Source of the DNA: an uncultured Lachnospiraceae bacterium
Lineage (GTDB): Bacteria > Bacillota > Clostridia > Lachnospirales > Lachnospiraceae
Direction: 5' to 3'
Assembly: GCA_910585895.1 (NCBI GenBank)
Contig: CAJUHY010000002.1
Coordinates: 40,542-104,541 of the forward strand
Length of the DNA stretch: 64,000 bases
In this document: one piece after another, positions 54,656 through 63,968 of the stretch
How the letters are laid out: the number at the start of each line of letters is the position of its first letter
Numbering within the stretch: position 1 is the stretch's first letter
The notes under the pieces: generated by a model
Told to the model about the DNA's origin: nothing
The model's database searches: none
Seen by the model: the letters and a program-made list of their open reading frames with translations, nothing else
Translations under genes and position numbers: made by a program

Positions 54656-56662
54656 ATCTACAATTTTATAATATGTTTTCGCCGTAATGCTGTAGACGAT
54701 TGCATAAATCACCGCGAATATCGCTACCGTAACAACCGTGCAGATGGCAAACAGTTTCACATTTACCATGCCGAACAGCATCAGCAGACGGTTCATCATG
54801 GGGAATGCCGCCGCAAGGTGGATACATGCCATGAAAAGCGGCAGGAAGAACACCTTGATAATCTGGCTGCGGATGGACGCGCGCACCTCCTTCTTGTTCA
54901 TGCCTACTTTCTGCATAATCTCAAACCTTGCCTTATCCTCATACCCCTCAGAAACCTGTTTGTAATAGATTATCATCGTCGTAGCCATCAGGAATACAAA
55001 TCCCAGAAAAATTCCCAGGAACAGGAATCCGCCAAAGATTACCATATCCTCATTGCTTCTTTCACTCCTGCTCTCTACCCTGACGCTCCCTTGCTGTGAG
55101 TCAGGATTTCTCTCCGTTATCAGCTGGGCAATCCGCTGCTTGCAGGCAATCTCCTGCTCCTCTTCCCCTCCGATATCCATAGCGACCACTGTTTCAATAT
55201 CGCTTGCGCGCTCCCCATAAACGGACTTCTGGAACTCATTGATTTTCTGCATAACAGCTTCATCCCTGACCACGATAAAATACATATCATAGACAATCTC
55301 TACCTGCATATCGTCCAAATGCATTTCCGGCAGGTACTCTTTGATACGGAAAGTCTGCTCCCCCAGCCGATACTGGCTGTCTCCATGTTCGCCATGCGCG
55401 GTATAGACAAGGACCTCGTCCTCTGCAAGTTCCGGCACCTGGTCTGCAAACTGTTGGTACTCCTCCAAGGTAAGCCACTCCATCATGATAAGCTCGCCCT
55501 CTGGGGTTGCGGCTGCGGCTCCCTCTTGCCAGGCTTCAACATAAATATCCTCCCCATTCTTGTATCCCGTAAAGGACAGGCTGGTACAATCAGACATCTC
55601 CTCAATCGCAACGCCTGTTTCCTTAGCTCCTTGTACAGCGCACTCCTTCAACATATTCCTTCCCTCTTCTGTCATCCCATACCCATTTATCATAATTTCC
55701 TTGGGATAACGACTATGCAAAGAAACACCTCTCCCCATATACAACGAGAATGTTCCGGCAAGCATCACCAGCACCATTGTGCTTAAGATACAGATATTGC
55801 TGAGTCCCACCGCATTTTGTTTCATGCGGTAAATCATACCGGAAACAGAGGTAAAATGGCTGGTCTTATAATAGTAATTCTTGTTACGCCGGAGCAATTT
55901 GAGAACAACGATACTGCCCGCCGTAAAGAGACAATAAGTTCCAAGAATAACCAGCAGCACTGCCAGGAAAAACATCATCAGTGCATCTATGGGACTTTCA
56001 ACAACAATGGCAATCGCATACCCTGCACCCAATGCCAATATGCCAATCAATGCCAGAAGCCAGCGCGTCCTCGGTTCACGTTCTCCCTGACTGCTGCTCC
56101 TCAGCAGCTCAATCGGACTGGATTTTTGTACCTGAAACAAATTGTATACCAGGGTGGCAATAAAAATCCCGGCAAAGAGGATGGCAACGCTTGTAATCGC
56201 TCCTCCCGAAATATGGAAGCCAAAGGGCACATCAAATTGCAGCAGACGCATCAATGCCAGGACCACCAGTTTATTTAAAACAATGCCCACAACAATCCCG
56301 CCGCCGATACTAACAAAAGCTATCATGAGAATTTCCCAGAACATCATTTTACCGATATGGCGTTTTTCCATGCCCAGAATATTAAACAGTCCAAACTCTT
56401 TCTTGCGCCGTTTCATAAGGAAACTGTTTGTATAGAAGAGGAAAATCACTGTAAAAATTGCGATAACGCCACAGCCCAGAGACAGTATCATAAACAGTTC
56501 ATCGGCTCCGCGCATTTGCTTGATTCCTTCATCCCTGGTAATCGCACCCATGATATAATACATGGCTCCGATACCCACTGCCGCCAGGACATAGGGCAGG
56601 TAAAGCCCGGCATTTTTCCTGAGATTGCTTATGGCAAGTCTTGCGTAAAATAATCTATTCAT
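54653..56662 (-). CDS. Bce-type ABC transporter permease (FtsX-like)
   Basis: A 669-aa permease of antimicrobial-peptide detoxification systems (BceB/VraG type): four N-terminal helices with a first FtsX domain, two further helices, a large extracellular domain of about 200 residues (about 300-520) and three or four C-terminal helices with a second FtsX domain. It both senses the peptide and removes it from lipid II-cycle intermediates. I chose the ATG at 56662; it overlaps the ATPase stop by 8 nt. Confidence 0.92.
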   Translation of the reverse strand: MNRLFYARLAISNLRKNAGLYLPYVLAAVGIGAMYYIMGAITRDEGIKQMRGADELFMILSLGCGVIAIFTVIFLFYTNSFLMKRRKKEFGLFNILGMEKRHIGKMMFWEILMIAFVSIGGGIVVGIVLNKLVVLALMRLLQFDVPFGFHISGGAITSVAILFAGIFIATLVYNLFQVQKSSPIELLRSSSQGEREPRTRWLLALIGILALGAGYAIAIVVESPIDALMMFFLAVLLVILGTYCLFTAGSIVVLKLLRRNKNYYYKTSHFTSVSGMIYRMKQNAVGLSNICILSTMVLVMLAGTFSLYMGRGVSLHSRYPKEIMINGYGMTEEGRNMLKECAVQGAKETGVAIEEMSDCTSLSFTGYKNGEDIYVEAWQEGAAAATPEGELIMMEWLTLEEYQQFADQVPELAEDEVLVYTAHGEHGDSQYRLGEQTFRIKEYLPEMHLDDMQVEIVYDMYFIVVRDEAVMQKINEFQKSVYGERASDIETVVAMDIGGEEEQEIACKQRIAQLITERNPDSQQGSVRVESRSERSNEDMVIFGGFLFLGIFLGFVFLMATTMIIYYKQVSEGYEDKARFEIMQKVGMNKKEVRASIRSQIIKVFFLPLFMACIHLAAAFPMMNRLLMLFGMVNVKLFAICTVVTVAIFAVIYAIVYSITAKTYYKIVD

Positions 56663-57422
56663 GACGTCCACCACCTGTCGTAATTACTGTCAGCGTATCG
56701 GAGATTTTCTGATACATCTCCTCGTTGCTGCCGGACCCCTTGTAAATCTGATGGAATACCTGCCCATCCTTAATAAAGAGCACACGTTTCGCACAGCTCG
56801 CCGCCTTGATGGAATGCGTGACCATGAGGATTGTCTGCCCCTCCTCATTGATATACTGAAACATAGACAGCAGCCCTTCCGCTGCCTTGGAATCCAGCGC
56901 CCCGGTCGGCTCATCTGCAAGAATCAGCTGTGGATTTGTAATCAAAGCACGAGCCACCGCCGCGCGCTGTTTCTGTCCGCCCGATACCTCGTAAGGATAT
57001 TTGCTGAGAATCTTCTGGATCCCCAGCTTTCCTGCGATAGGCGCCAGACGCTTTGCCATCTCATCAAAACTCTTTCCCGCCAACACCAGCGGCAGAAAAA
57101 TATTGTCCTGAATGTTAAAGTTATCAAGCAGGTTAAAGTCCTGAAAAACAAAGCCCAGGTTCTGCCTGCGGAACGTGGACAACTCACGCTCACGGATAGC
57201 GGAAAGATTTTGACCGTTCAAAAGCACCTGCCCCGATGTAGCCTTATCCAGCGCCGCCAGAATATTCAGCAGCGTGGTCTTACCGGAGCCGGACTCTCCC
57301 ATAATTGCCACATACTCGCCTTTTTCCACCGAAAAGCTCACATCCGACAATGCCTGAACCTGATTTCCGCCAAAACGGGTGGTATATATTTTTTTCACAT
57401 TGTTAACTTCTAATATCGCCAT
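56655..57422 (-). CDS. Bce-type ABC transporter ATPase
   Basis: A 255-aa ATPase of the BceA/MacB class with Walker A GESGSGKT, signature VSGGQKQR and Walker B LILADEPTGALDS. The ATG at 57422 follows AAGGAGG. The operon is preceded by a BceR-type binding site and followed by the coupled permease gene. Confidence 0.94.
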   Translation of the reverse strand: MAILEVNNVKKIYTTRFGGNQVQALSDVSFSVEKGEYVAIMGESGSGKTTLLNILAALDKATSGQVLLNGQNLSAIRERELSTFRRQNLGFVFQDFNLLDNFNIQDNIFLPLVLAGKSFDEMAKRLAPIAGKLGIQKILSKYPYEVSGGQKQRAAVARALITNPQLILADEPTGALDSKAAEGLLSMFQYINEEGQTILMVTHSIKAASCAKRVLFIKDGQVFHQIYKGSGSNEEMYQKISDTLTVITTGGGRHE

Positions 57423-57482
57423 AATATCCTCCTTTTTATTCTGCACAGCAAATGGATTTTCTCTGTGCCGGTTACTAAAAAT

Positions 57483-57555
57483 AGTATAGCGAATCAGGAT
57501 GGAAGCTGCCTTAGTTTTGGCTTACATTTTATATGTTTTCCTTACAGTTTTGTAA
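57483..57555 (-). promoter_or_regulatory. BceR-type operator and promoter of the transporter operon
   Basis: On the minus strand, the inverted repeat TTACA-AAAC-TGTAA (57542-57555) fits the TNACA-N4-TGTAA consensus reported for BceR-like regulators. TATACT (57483-57488) lies 53 nt downstream with no recognisable -35, as expected of an activator-dependent promoter. A second TGTAA half-site lies between them at about 57521-57526. Confidence 0.75.
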
Positions 57556-57564
57556 GTTTGCCAT

Positions 57565-58545
57565 TTAAAACAATACCTTCATGCGTGTTCCTCGCCCGGA
57601 TTCCGAATCTGCATAAATCTTATGCCCCAGCCTGCCCAGGATTTCCTTTACCAGATAGAGCCCGATTCCCGAAGCTTTCTTGTCACTCCTGCCATTATAG
57701 CCGGTATAACCTTTGTCAAAAATCCTCGGCAAATCCTCCGGCAGAATACCGATTCCGCTATCCTCCACCACCAGACAGCCATTTTCCATGTATATCTGAA
57801 TTTCCCCTGAAGGCGTATATTTTATGGCATTAGACAAAAGCTGTTCTACCACAAATACCATCCACTTTTCATCCGTTGCCACCTTCATCTCCACACCCTC
57901 GTAAGATAGCGTGAGGTTTTTGCGGATAAACATCGGCGCATATTTTCTCAATGCCTGGCGGACAATACTGTCCAAATCATATTCACGCAGCACAAAATCA
58001 TTGATACTGTCCATAAGGCGCAGGTATTGCAATACCATATCTACATACTGTTCGATGCGAAACAGTTCGTTCTTTACCTGCCTTTTCTGGTTATAATGAG
58101 CCTCCTCCCCGCTCACTTCCTGTTGAAGCAGCAAACCCATAGCAGCCATCGGCGTCTTAATCTGATGCGTCCATAAAGTGAAATAGTCTGTAACATCTTT
58201 CTTTTCTTTCAGCAAATTTGCCACTTTCCTCTGACACTCCCGCCGTGACACCTGCAAAAGTTCCTGATAAATCTGCTCCTGTTTGTCTGCTGGCTTGGGA
58301 AAACGCTCCACACCATGTTTTATTGCTTCCATCTGCCACCCCAACTCCTCCAGTTTCCTGCGGTACCGCAGGCTATCTACCAGACAGACTGCTATGCCGA
58401 TAATGGAGCAAAGTCCGGCTGCATATTCCATTGCCTCCATCGGCAAATGGTAAAGATACATCACCAACGCAAAAATTACCACATATACCAGGTACAGCAC
58501 AAGACCCAGACGGTGTCGTCCGGTATAAGCTTTAATCCACCACAT
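57565..58545 (-). CDS. Bce-type intramembrane-sensing histidine kinase
   Basis: A 326-aa kinase with two N-terminal helices separated by almost no extracellular loop (about 14-31 and 40-56), then HisKA with His127 (LWTHQIKTP) and HATPase_c (LLSNAIKYTP, DSGIGI, KASGIGLYLV). Kinases of this type do not bind the peptide but take the signal from the transporter permease. Overlaps the response-regulator gene by 14 nt. Confidence 0.94.
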   Translation of the reverse strand: MWWIKAYTGRHRLGLVLYLVYVVIFALVMYLYHLPMEAMEYAAGLCSIIGIAVCLVDSLRYRRKLEELGWQMEAIKHGVERFPKPADKQEQIYQELLQVSRRECQRKVANLLKEKKDVTDYFTLWTHQIKTPMAAMGLLLQQEVSGEEAHYNQKRQVKNELFRIEQYVDMVLQYLRLMDSINDFVLREYDLDSIVRQALRKYAPMFIRKNLTLSYEGVEMKVATDEKWMVFVVEQLLSNAIKYTPSGEIQIYMENGCLVVEDSGIGILPEDLPRIFDKGYTGYNGRSDKKASGIGLYLVKEILGRLGHKIYADSESGRGTRMKVLF

Positions 58546-59203
58546 AACCGATTCCCTTTCTGGTCTTTATCATATCCTGAATGCCAATCTCCTCCAGTTT
58601 TTTTCTCAGCCTGGCCACATTGACAGTCAGCGTATTATCATCAATAAAACTGTCAGATTCCCATAATTTTTCCATCAGCTTATCCCGAGTGACTATCCTG
58701 CCTTTCTGCTCCAGTAAAGTGCGCAGGATTCCCATCTCATTTTTGGTAAGCTCTATGCGGGCATCGGCAAAAGTCACCAGCCCCTTGCCTGTATCAAAAA
58801 TCATTCCCTTATGTTCCATCAGCGCACTGTCCCCTGCAAAATCATATGTGCGCCGCAAAAGCGCCTGTATTTTCGCCTGCAGGACATTGAGGTCAAACGG
58901 CTTTGCCACAAAATCGTCGCCGCCCATATTGACCGCCATAACAATATTCATATTGTCAGAAGCAGAGGAAATAAATATAATGGGAACCTTGGAAATCTTG
59001 CGGATTTCGTCGCACCAATGGTAACCATTGTAAAAAGGCAGCGAAATATCCATCAGTACAAGCTGGGGATTCTCTGCCACAAATATTTGCAAAACTCCCT
59101 GAAAATCCTCCACGCATATTGCCTCGTATCCCCAGCTCTCCATGTGCTGCTGAATGCTTCCTGCGATAACGGTATCATCTTCTACAATCAATAACTTATA
59201 CAT
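58532..59203 (-). CDS. OmpR-family response regulator, BceR type
   Basis: A 223-aa regulator with receiver phospho-acceptor Asp52 (LVLMDISLP) and a winged-helix DNA-binding domain (RIVTRDKLMEKLW, ARLRKKLEEIG). The ATG at 59203 follows AGGAGG. Its likely target is the TTACA-N4-TGTAA site before the transporter genes. The upstream terminator ends only a few bases before its ribosome site. Confidence 0.94.
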   Translation of the reverse strand: MYKLLIVEDDTVIAGSIQQHMESWGYEAICVEDFQGVLQIFVAENPQLVLMDISLPFYNGYHWCDEIRKISKVPIIFISSASDNMNIVMAVNMGGDDFVAKPFDLNVLQAKIQALLRRTYDFAGDSALMEHKGMIFDTGKGLVTFADARIELTKNEMGILRTLLEQKGRIVTRDKLMEKLWESDSFIDDNTLTVNVARLRKKLEEIGIQDMIKTRKGIGYVVD

Positions 59204-59220
59204 ACGGAACCTCCTCCTGT

Positions 59221-59278
59221 AAAAAAAACTGTTGCAATCCCTATCATCATTTACTGATAAGTACTGCAACAGCTTTTT
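59221..59278 (-). terminator. Terminator hairpin between the DUF6465 gene and the response-regulator gene
   Basis: CTGTTGCA and TGCAACAG pair around a 27-nt loop, with eight T following on the minus strand and AAAAAG before it, so it could act in either direction. The T-run touches the AGGAGGAGG ribosome site of the regulator gene. Confidence 0.75.
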
Positions 59279-59297
59279 GTTTATTCTATGTTATCAT

Positions 59298-59765
59298 TTA
59301 CAGTTCAATGCTGCCGGTCATTTTCTCATTGATTACATAATAAGCCATATGCTCATCCGGCTTGATGTACAGACGAAGGGATTTGATGGAAGATTCCCTG
59401 TGACCTTCAGCGATATAAATCTGTTTTGCTTTATCTACAATCTCCTTAGTGGTAATTTCCAATTCCTGGAACTGTACATAAACTTCTTCTACTTTCTCAA
59501 CCGGTTTCTTCTTTGCAACTGTCTTGCCAGGTTTTCTGCCAGGCTTACCCTTCTTTGCCGCGGCTTCCTTTACTTCCGGTATTGTATCTTTCTTCTCTTC
59601 CACGGTCTTAGCTTCCGGCTTCTGCTCTTTTACAACAACTGTCTGTTGCTCTGCCGGCTTTGTATCCTTTGCAGCGGCTACTGCTTTCTCTGCTGTCTTC
59701 ACAACAGCGTTCTCTTTTTCGGCTGCTGGTTTTGTTGAAGTTACTTTCTTGTCCTTGTTCTCCAT
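59298..59765 (-). CDS. DUF6465 family protein
   Basis: A 155-aa protein of unknown function widespread in Lachnospiraceae. The first 90 residues are low-complexity Lys/Ala/Glu/Val with a KKGKPGRKPGKT stretch resembling an AT-hook-like basic motif. The C-terminal 60 residues form a compact domain (VYVQFQELEITTKEIVDKAKQIY; LRLYIKPDEHMAYYVIN). GGGAGG before ATG. It follows the HPr-like gene by 23 nt. Confidence 0.75.
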   Translation of the reverse strand: MENKDKKVTSTKPAAEKENAVVKTAEKAVAAAKDTKPAEQQTVVVKEQKPEAKTVEEKKDTIPEVKEAAAKKGKPGRKPGKTVAKKKPVEKVEEVYVQFQELEITTKEIVDKAKQIYIAEGHRESSIKSLRLYIKPDEHMAYYVINEKMTGSIEL

Positions 59766-59788
59766 TTTGGTTTTCCTCCCTAATATTT

Positions 59789-60043
59789 CTATTGACAGAC
59801 TAAGAATCTCTCCATTGCCAATAAAGCTTCCTCTTCATCGCTTCCATCAGCCACTATATTTACAGTCATTCCTTTCGACGGATTAAATGCCATGATTCCC
59901 ATAATGCTCTTCGCATTAATTCTTGCTTCGTTGCTTTCCAGGCGGATTTCACTGTCAAACTGGCAAGCTACCTGAACTAACTCCGCAATAGGATTGTTGT
60001 ACTCTTTCGCTACATTAGATACAATAATTTTCTTTTCGCTCAT
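59789..60043 (-). CDS. HPr-like protein lacking the phosphorylatable His15 (Crh-like)
   Basis: An 84-aa HPr-fold protein. Position 15, the active-site His of HPr that accepts phosphate from EI, is Tyr (AKEYNNP in place of GLHARP), while the regulatory Ser46 is kept in context (NAKSIMGIM). It therefore cannot act in PTS phosphotransfer in the usual way, but could be phosphorylated by HPr kinase and act as a CcpA corepressor, as Crh does in B. subtilis, where residue 15 is Gln. The start at 60043 follows AGAGG. No HPr kinase gene lies in the window. Confidence 0.85.
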   Translation of the reverse strand: MSEKKIIVSNVAKEYNNPIAELVQVACQFDSEIRLESNEARINAKSIMGIMAFNPSKGMTVNIVADGSDEEEALLAMERFLVCQ

Positions 60044-60257
60044 CTTATCCTCTTTCTCATGTAATCCTATCATACAATCTGTTTCTCATGTATTTCGTAC
60101 CTTATTAAATATACCCCAAGTAAAGGGCTTTTTCAAGTGGGTTTGTGAAAACTGGTAAATTACACGAAAGAATGATATTTATCCATGAAAAATTGGACAT
60201 TTTTTCAACATGTCCGCGACAATTTTTCTGAATTTTCGGGCAATAAACTACCAGCAT

Positions 60258-61430
60258 TTATTTCACATACGATTTATCCACCTGCACAACCACGACGTAT
60301 TCTTCTTCAAATGCTTCACCAATCCGGCTCTGTATCAACATTTGCAGTTCTTCATCACTTAGCCTGTACCCATAAGGGACCACCACATCAAAGAGCAGCT
60401 TCGTGTGAATCTGTTTGAGCACAACCCGGAAATCGTGCATGGTGATGATGTCATCAATCTCCTTTATCAATTCTTCTATTTTGCCCCTTAATTCCAAAAT
60501 ATATGTATCTTTCGTGACAACCGGATCCATATGAATGACTGCATCGCAATTCAGTTCTCTCTGCAGTTCCATCTCCGCATCATCCACCACATCATGCAAT
60601 ACCAAAATATCCCCTTCCGCAGGCACCTCCGCATGGAGGGAAATCATACATCTGCCCGGACCATAATCATGCACCAGAAGGTCATGCATTCCGCAGATTT
60701 CTTCATGAGCAAGCACTATCTCCTCAATCTGTTCCACAAATTTCGTCTCCGGCGGCTGGCCCAGCAAAGGATTCAGCGTCTCTTTAGCCGCAGAGATTCC
60801 CGCATAGAAAATAAACACTCCCACCAGCACACCACACCATCCATCGACCTTAAGCCCGGTAACTTCCCCAATAGCTATACCAATCAATACTACTGAGGTG
60901 GCACAGGCATCGCTCATGCTGTCTGTTGCCGTAGCGCGCATTGCAGCTGACTCCAGTTTACGTCCAATCCTGTAGTTATAAAATGCCATATATAATTTTA
61001 CCAAAATGGAAATCACCAAAATTCCCACTGACAATACGCTGCATTCCACAAACGCTGGATGAATGATTTTATCTATAGAACTTTTTATCAGTTCAAATGC
61101 CATCACCAGAATTGCGCCTGACACGATAAATCCCGTAATATATTCTATCCGTCCATGCCCATAAGGGTGTCCTACATCCGGCTTAGCGCCTGCCATTTTA
61201 AATCCCACAAGCGTGACCACAGAGGACCCTGCATCTGATAAATTGTTAAATGCATCTGCCATGATGGAAATAGAATGGCTTAATGTGCCTGCTAAAAATT
61301 TTCCCAGAAACAACAGCACATTCAGCACAATCCCTATTATCCCGCAGAGCATTCCATACTTCTGGCGTACCATAGTGTTATTGATATCATCCTTATTTTT
61401 CACAAATAAATTGAGCAGTATTGCAACCAC
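60258..61430 (-). CDS. Cation diffusion facilitator (Zn/Fe/Mn efflux)
   Basis: A membrane antiporter of about 390 aa that exports divalent metals. Six helices carry the metal-site motifs DAFNNLSD and DSMSDAC. A C-terminal cytoplasmic domain of about 180 residues has ferredoxin-like folds with several His (MHDLLVHDYGPGR, HAEVP, HDVVDD). It is longer than minimal CDF proteins because the tail appears doubled. I chose the GTG at 61430, 8 nt after AGAAGGG. Divergent from the purine permease gene. Confidence 0.9.
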   Translation of the reverse strand: MVAILLNLFVKNKDDINNTMVRQKYGMLCGIIGIVLNVLLFLGKFLAGTLSHSISIMADAFNNLSDAGSSVVTLVGFKMAGAKPDVGHPYGHGRIEYITGFIVSGAILVMAFELIKSSIDKIIHPAFVECSVLSVGILVISILVKLYMAFYNYRIGRKLESAAMRATATDSMSDACATSVVLIGIAIGEVTGLKVDGWCGVLVGVFIFYAGISAAKETLNPLLGQPPETKFVEQIEEIVLAHEEICGMHDLLVHDYGPGRCMISLHAEVPAEGDILVLHDVVDDAEMELQRELNCDAVIHMDPVVTKDTYILELRGKIEELIKEIDDIITMHDFRVVLKQIHTKLLFDVVVPYGYRLSDEELQMLIQSRIGEAFEEEYVVVVQVDKSYVK

Positions 61431-61614
61431 GATATTATCCCTTCTTCTATGAATTATAAACGTTCCATTGCTGTATGCGCCCCGGCTTAAGCAGGAGCGC
61501 TGTTGCAACATTGTAACATAAACAGATTTTTTTTACTATATCTCTTTAAAAAAATATCATTCTATAATATACTAACAATGTTACTTATAAACTTATAAAA
61601 AGGAGAGTAAATTT

Positions 61615-62988
61615 ATGTTGGAAAAATTTTTCAAACTGAAAGACAACAACACAACTGTCCGCACAGAAGTGATTGCCGGATTTACCACATTTATGACGAT
61701 GGCATACATCCTCGCCGTAAACCCAAGCATCCTTGGCGAGACCGGCATGAACCCCAACGCGGTCATGATTGCCACAGCGCTTGCCTCATTTGTAGGTACT
61801 TTGTTAATGGCAACGCTGGCAAACTATCCGTTTGCGCTGGCTCCCGGCATGGGTTTAAATGCATATTTTGCCTATTCCGTTGTCATTGGCATGGGCTATT
61901 CCTGGCAGATTGCATTGCTTGCAGTATTCGTCGAGGGTATTATTTTTATCGTGCTGTCCCTTACCAACGTACGCGAAGCCATCTTTAATGCAATCCCCAC
62001 CACGTTAAAAGCGGCAGTCAGTGTGGGTATCGGCTTATTTATTGCATTTATCGGTCTGCAGGACGCCAAACTCATCGTCTCAAACCCTTCTACGCTGGTT
62101 ACATACCAGACCTTCAAAGGCGAGACATTCCAATCTATCGGTATCGGCGCCATCCTTGCGCTGGTAGGTATTCTGATTACCGCCGTTTTGCTGGCTAAGA
62201 ATATCAAGGGCGGTATCCTCATCGGCATACTTGCTACCTGGGTATTGGGTATTATCTGCGAACTGATTGGCATCTATGTGCCGAATCCTGAAGTTGGCAT
62301 GTATTCCACAATCCCTGCCGGCATTATAAGCCTGGACTTCTCTTCCTTCCAGGAGACATTTGGCGCAGTATTTACCGGCGTTGACTTTGGTTCTGTCAAA
62401 ATTTGGGATTTCATCGTTATTATGTTCTCTTTCCTGTTCGTAGATTTATTTGATACGCTGGGAACTTTAATCGGTGTTTCCTCCAAAGCGGACATGCTGG
62501 ATAAGGATGGTAAACTGCCCCGTATCAAACCAGCGCTGTTATCAGACGCAATTGCAACCTGCGTGGGCGCTGTTTTCGGAACTTCCACAACCACCACCTA
62601 TGTGGAGAGCGCTTCCGGCGTCACCGCTGGCGGACGCACTGGACTGACAGCCCTCGTGACCGGCGTACTTTTCCTGTTATCCGTAATCTTTTCACCGCTG
62701 TTCCTGAGCATTCCCAGCTTCGCCATTGCCCCGGCACTGGTTATTGTTGGTTTCTACATGATGGGCTCCGTAGCCAAGATTGATTTTACAGATATGACGG
62801 ACGCCATCCCGGCATTCCTGTGCATCATCGCTATGCCGCTCGCCTACAGCATTTCTGAAGGAATCGCCATCGGCGTTATTTCCTGGACGCTGGTGAACCT
62901 GATTACCGGCAAGGCAAAAGAAAAGAAAATCAGTATCCTTATGTATGTGCTCACAATATTGTTTGTAGCAAAATATATTTTCCTGTAA
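61615..62988 (+). CDS. NCS2/AzgA-family purine permease
   Basis: A polytopic permease of 457 aa with the AzgA signatures VIAGFTTFMTMAYILAVNP, APGMGLNAYFAY and FVDLFDTLGTLIG. The family imports guanine, hypoxanthine or adenine by proton symport; substrate supply to hpt is plausible. GGAG precedes the ATG. The 100-nt leader is too short for a purine riboswitch; AACATTGT (61507) and ACAATGTT (61576) form an inverted pair around it. Confidence 0.92.
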   Translation: MLEKFFKLKDNNTTVRTEVIAGFTTFMTMAYILAVNPSILGETGMNPNAVMIATALASFVGTLLMATLANYPFALAPGMGLNAYFAYSVVIGMGYSWQIALLAVFVEGIIFIVLSLTNVREAIFNAIPTTLKAAVSVGIGLFIAFIGLQDAKLIVSNPSTLVTYQTFKGETFQSIGIGAILALVGILITAVLLAKNIKGGILIGILATWVLGIICELIGIYVPNPEVGMYSTIPAGIISLDFSSFQETFGAVFTGVDFGSVKIWDFIVIMFSFLFVDLFDTLGTLIGVSSKADMLDKDGKLPRIKPALLSDAIATCVGAVFGTSTTTTYVESASGVTAGGRTGLTALVTGVLFLLSVIFSPLFLSIPSFAIAPALVIVGFYMMGSVAKIDFTDMTDAIPAFLCIIAMPLAYSISEGIAIGVISWTLVNLITGKAKEKKISILMYVLTILFVAKYIFL

Positions 62989-63022
62989 AAACAGGCTGCA
63001 GCGGTTGCTTAAGTTTATTATA

Positions 63023-63066
63023 GGGAAGAAATGAAAACGCTTGCGTTTTCATTTCTTCCCTTTTTC
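63023..63066 (+). terminator. Perfect bidirectional terminator
   Basis: GGGAAGAAATGAAAACGC and its exact complement form an 18-bp stem with a 2-nt loop followed by TTTTT. It ends the permease transcript and probably the convergent GNAT transcript. Confidence 0.9.
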
Positions 63067-63105
63067 TCTGCGCCGGATACACGCCGCAAAGCGGCATAAT
63101 TCCTT

Positions 63106-63891
63106 TCACAAATATATCTCAAACGCCGGATACACCCGCTCAAAATGGTATCCGAGTTTCCCGGCAAGCGCCACCGACCATTTATTCTGTGCATCCCAAC
63201 TGGGATACAACCCCCGCTCCATACATTCCAAAATCAGCTTTGCCCCGCAGACAGAGGCAAAACCTTGCCGGCGGTACTCCTCCTGCGTGCCAATCTCAAT
63301 CTCAATGCCTCCGCAGTACACCGTATAAGAGGAAGCGCCCGCAATAAGCCTGCCCTGATGGGTCACTGCCGCTCCCAGCCCCCTCCTGTGGTACTCCTCA
63401 TAATCTGCATACTGCGAGGTAAAATCTTTTGCCCAGTCCTGTTCCCTGGTCTGCCGGAAAATATCTTCGTCTATCATTTTTACCTCATACTCAGATGCCA
63501 GGCTGCCCACAATTTGCTGCAGCTTATTTATATTAAAAATGCCGGGTTCTTTCTTTATGGCGTAACGTTCCACACGCTTACAGCGCTCACCATACGCTTT
63601 CTCAATTTCCTGTGCCCATTTCTCCCCGCTCTCATCCAGCGGCGGCACCATAATCAAGAAATCTCTGCTGTGAGTCTTAATATCTTCCGTTATCAACTCC
63701 GGGTTTACTTTTCCTGCAAAATAACAAAAATCCGCCAGAACAATCCTCGCTGCCTTCGGTTTCTCCATACTGTCTGCCCATGCCTCTCCCATACAGCCCT
63801 GCAGGCAGGACCAAATCAGGGATTCCTGCCAACCCGCAAAGAGAGGGGCAATCGTGTCCATGTTTTGCTTGTTAACTTTATAAATACTCAT
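63106..63891 (-). CDS. GNAT-family acetyltransferase
   Basis: A 261-aa two-part protein. The C-terminal half has the GNAT acetyl-CoA motif (EIGTQEEYRRQGFASVCGAKLI) and ends in KLGYHFERVYPAFEIYL. The N-terminal half is a less conserved domain found in GNAT acetyltransferase-2 type proteins. Substrate unknown. AAGGAAG before ATG; transcribed alone between two terminators. Confidence 0.85.
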   Translation of the reverse strand: MSIYKVNKQNMDTIAPLFAGWQESLIWSCLQGCMGEAWADSMEKPKAARIVLADFCYFAGKVNPELITEDIKTHSRDFLIMVPPLDESGEKWAQEIEKAYGERCKRVERYAIKKEPGIFNINKLQQIVGSLASEYEVKMIDEDIFRQTREQDWAKDFTSQYADYEEYHRRGLGAAVTHQGRLIAGASSYTVYCGGIEIEIGTQEEYRRQGFASVCGAKLILECMERGLYPSWDAQNKWSVALAGKLGYHFERVYPAFEIYL

Positions 63892-63918
63892 GATATTTCT
63901 TCCTTACAATTTAAAAGA

Positions 63919-63949
63919 AGGCGGCCCTGCCCTATGGGCAAAACCGCCT
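63919..63949 (-). terminator. Terminator hairpin at the right edge
   Basis: AGGCGG and CCGCCT pair with an inner GCCC/GGGC helix; on the minus strand TTCTTTT follows. It lies about 20 nt after the stop codon of a gene that extends beyond the window. Confidence 0.65.
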
Positions 63950-63968
63950 GATTATCAGATATTTCTAA

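Noticed and set aside
61512..61614. Purine riboswitch upstream of the purine permease
   Set aside because: The leader is short and lacks the three-helix core and conserved loop sequences.
63145..63951. 268-codon plus-strand ORF opposite the GNAT gene
   Set aside because: No ribosome site and low-complexity sequence; the minus-strand GNAT motif is clear.
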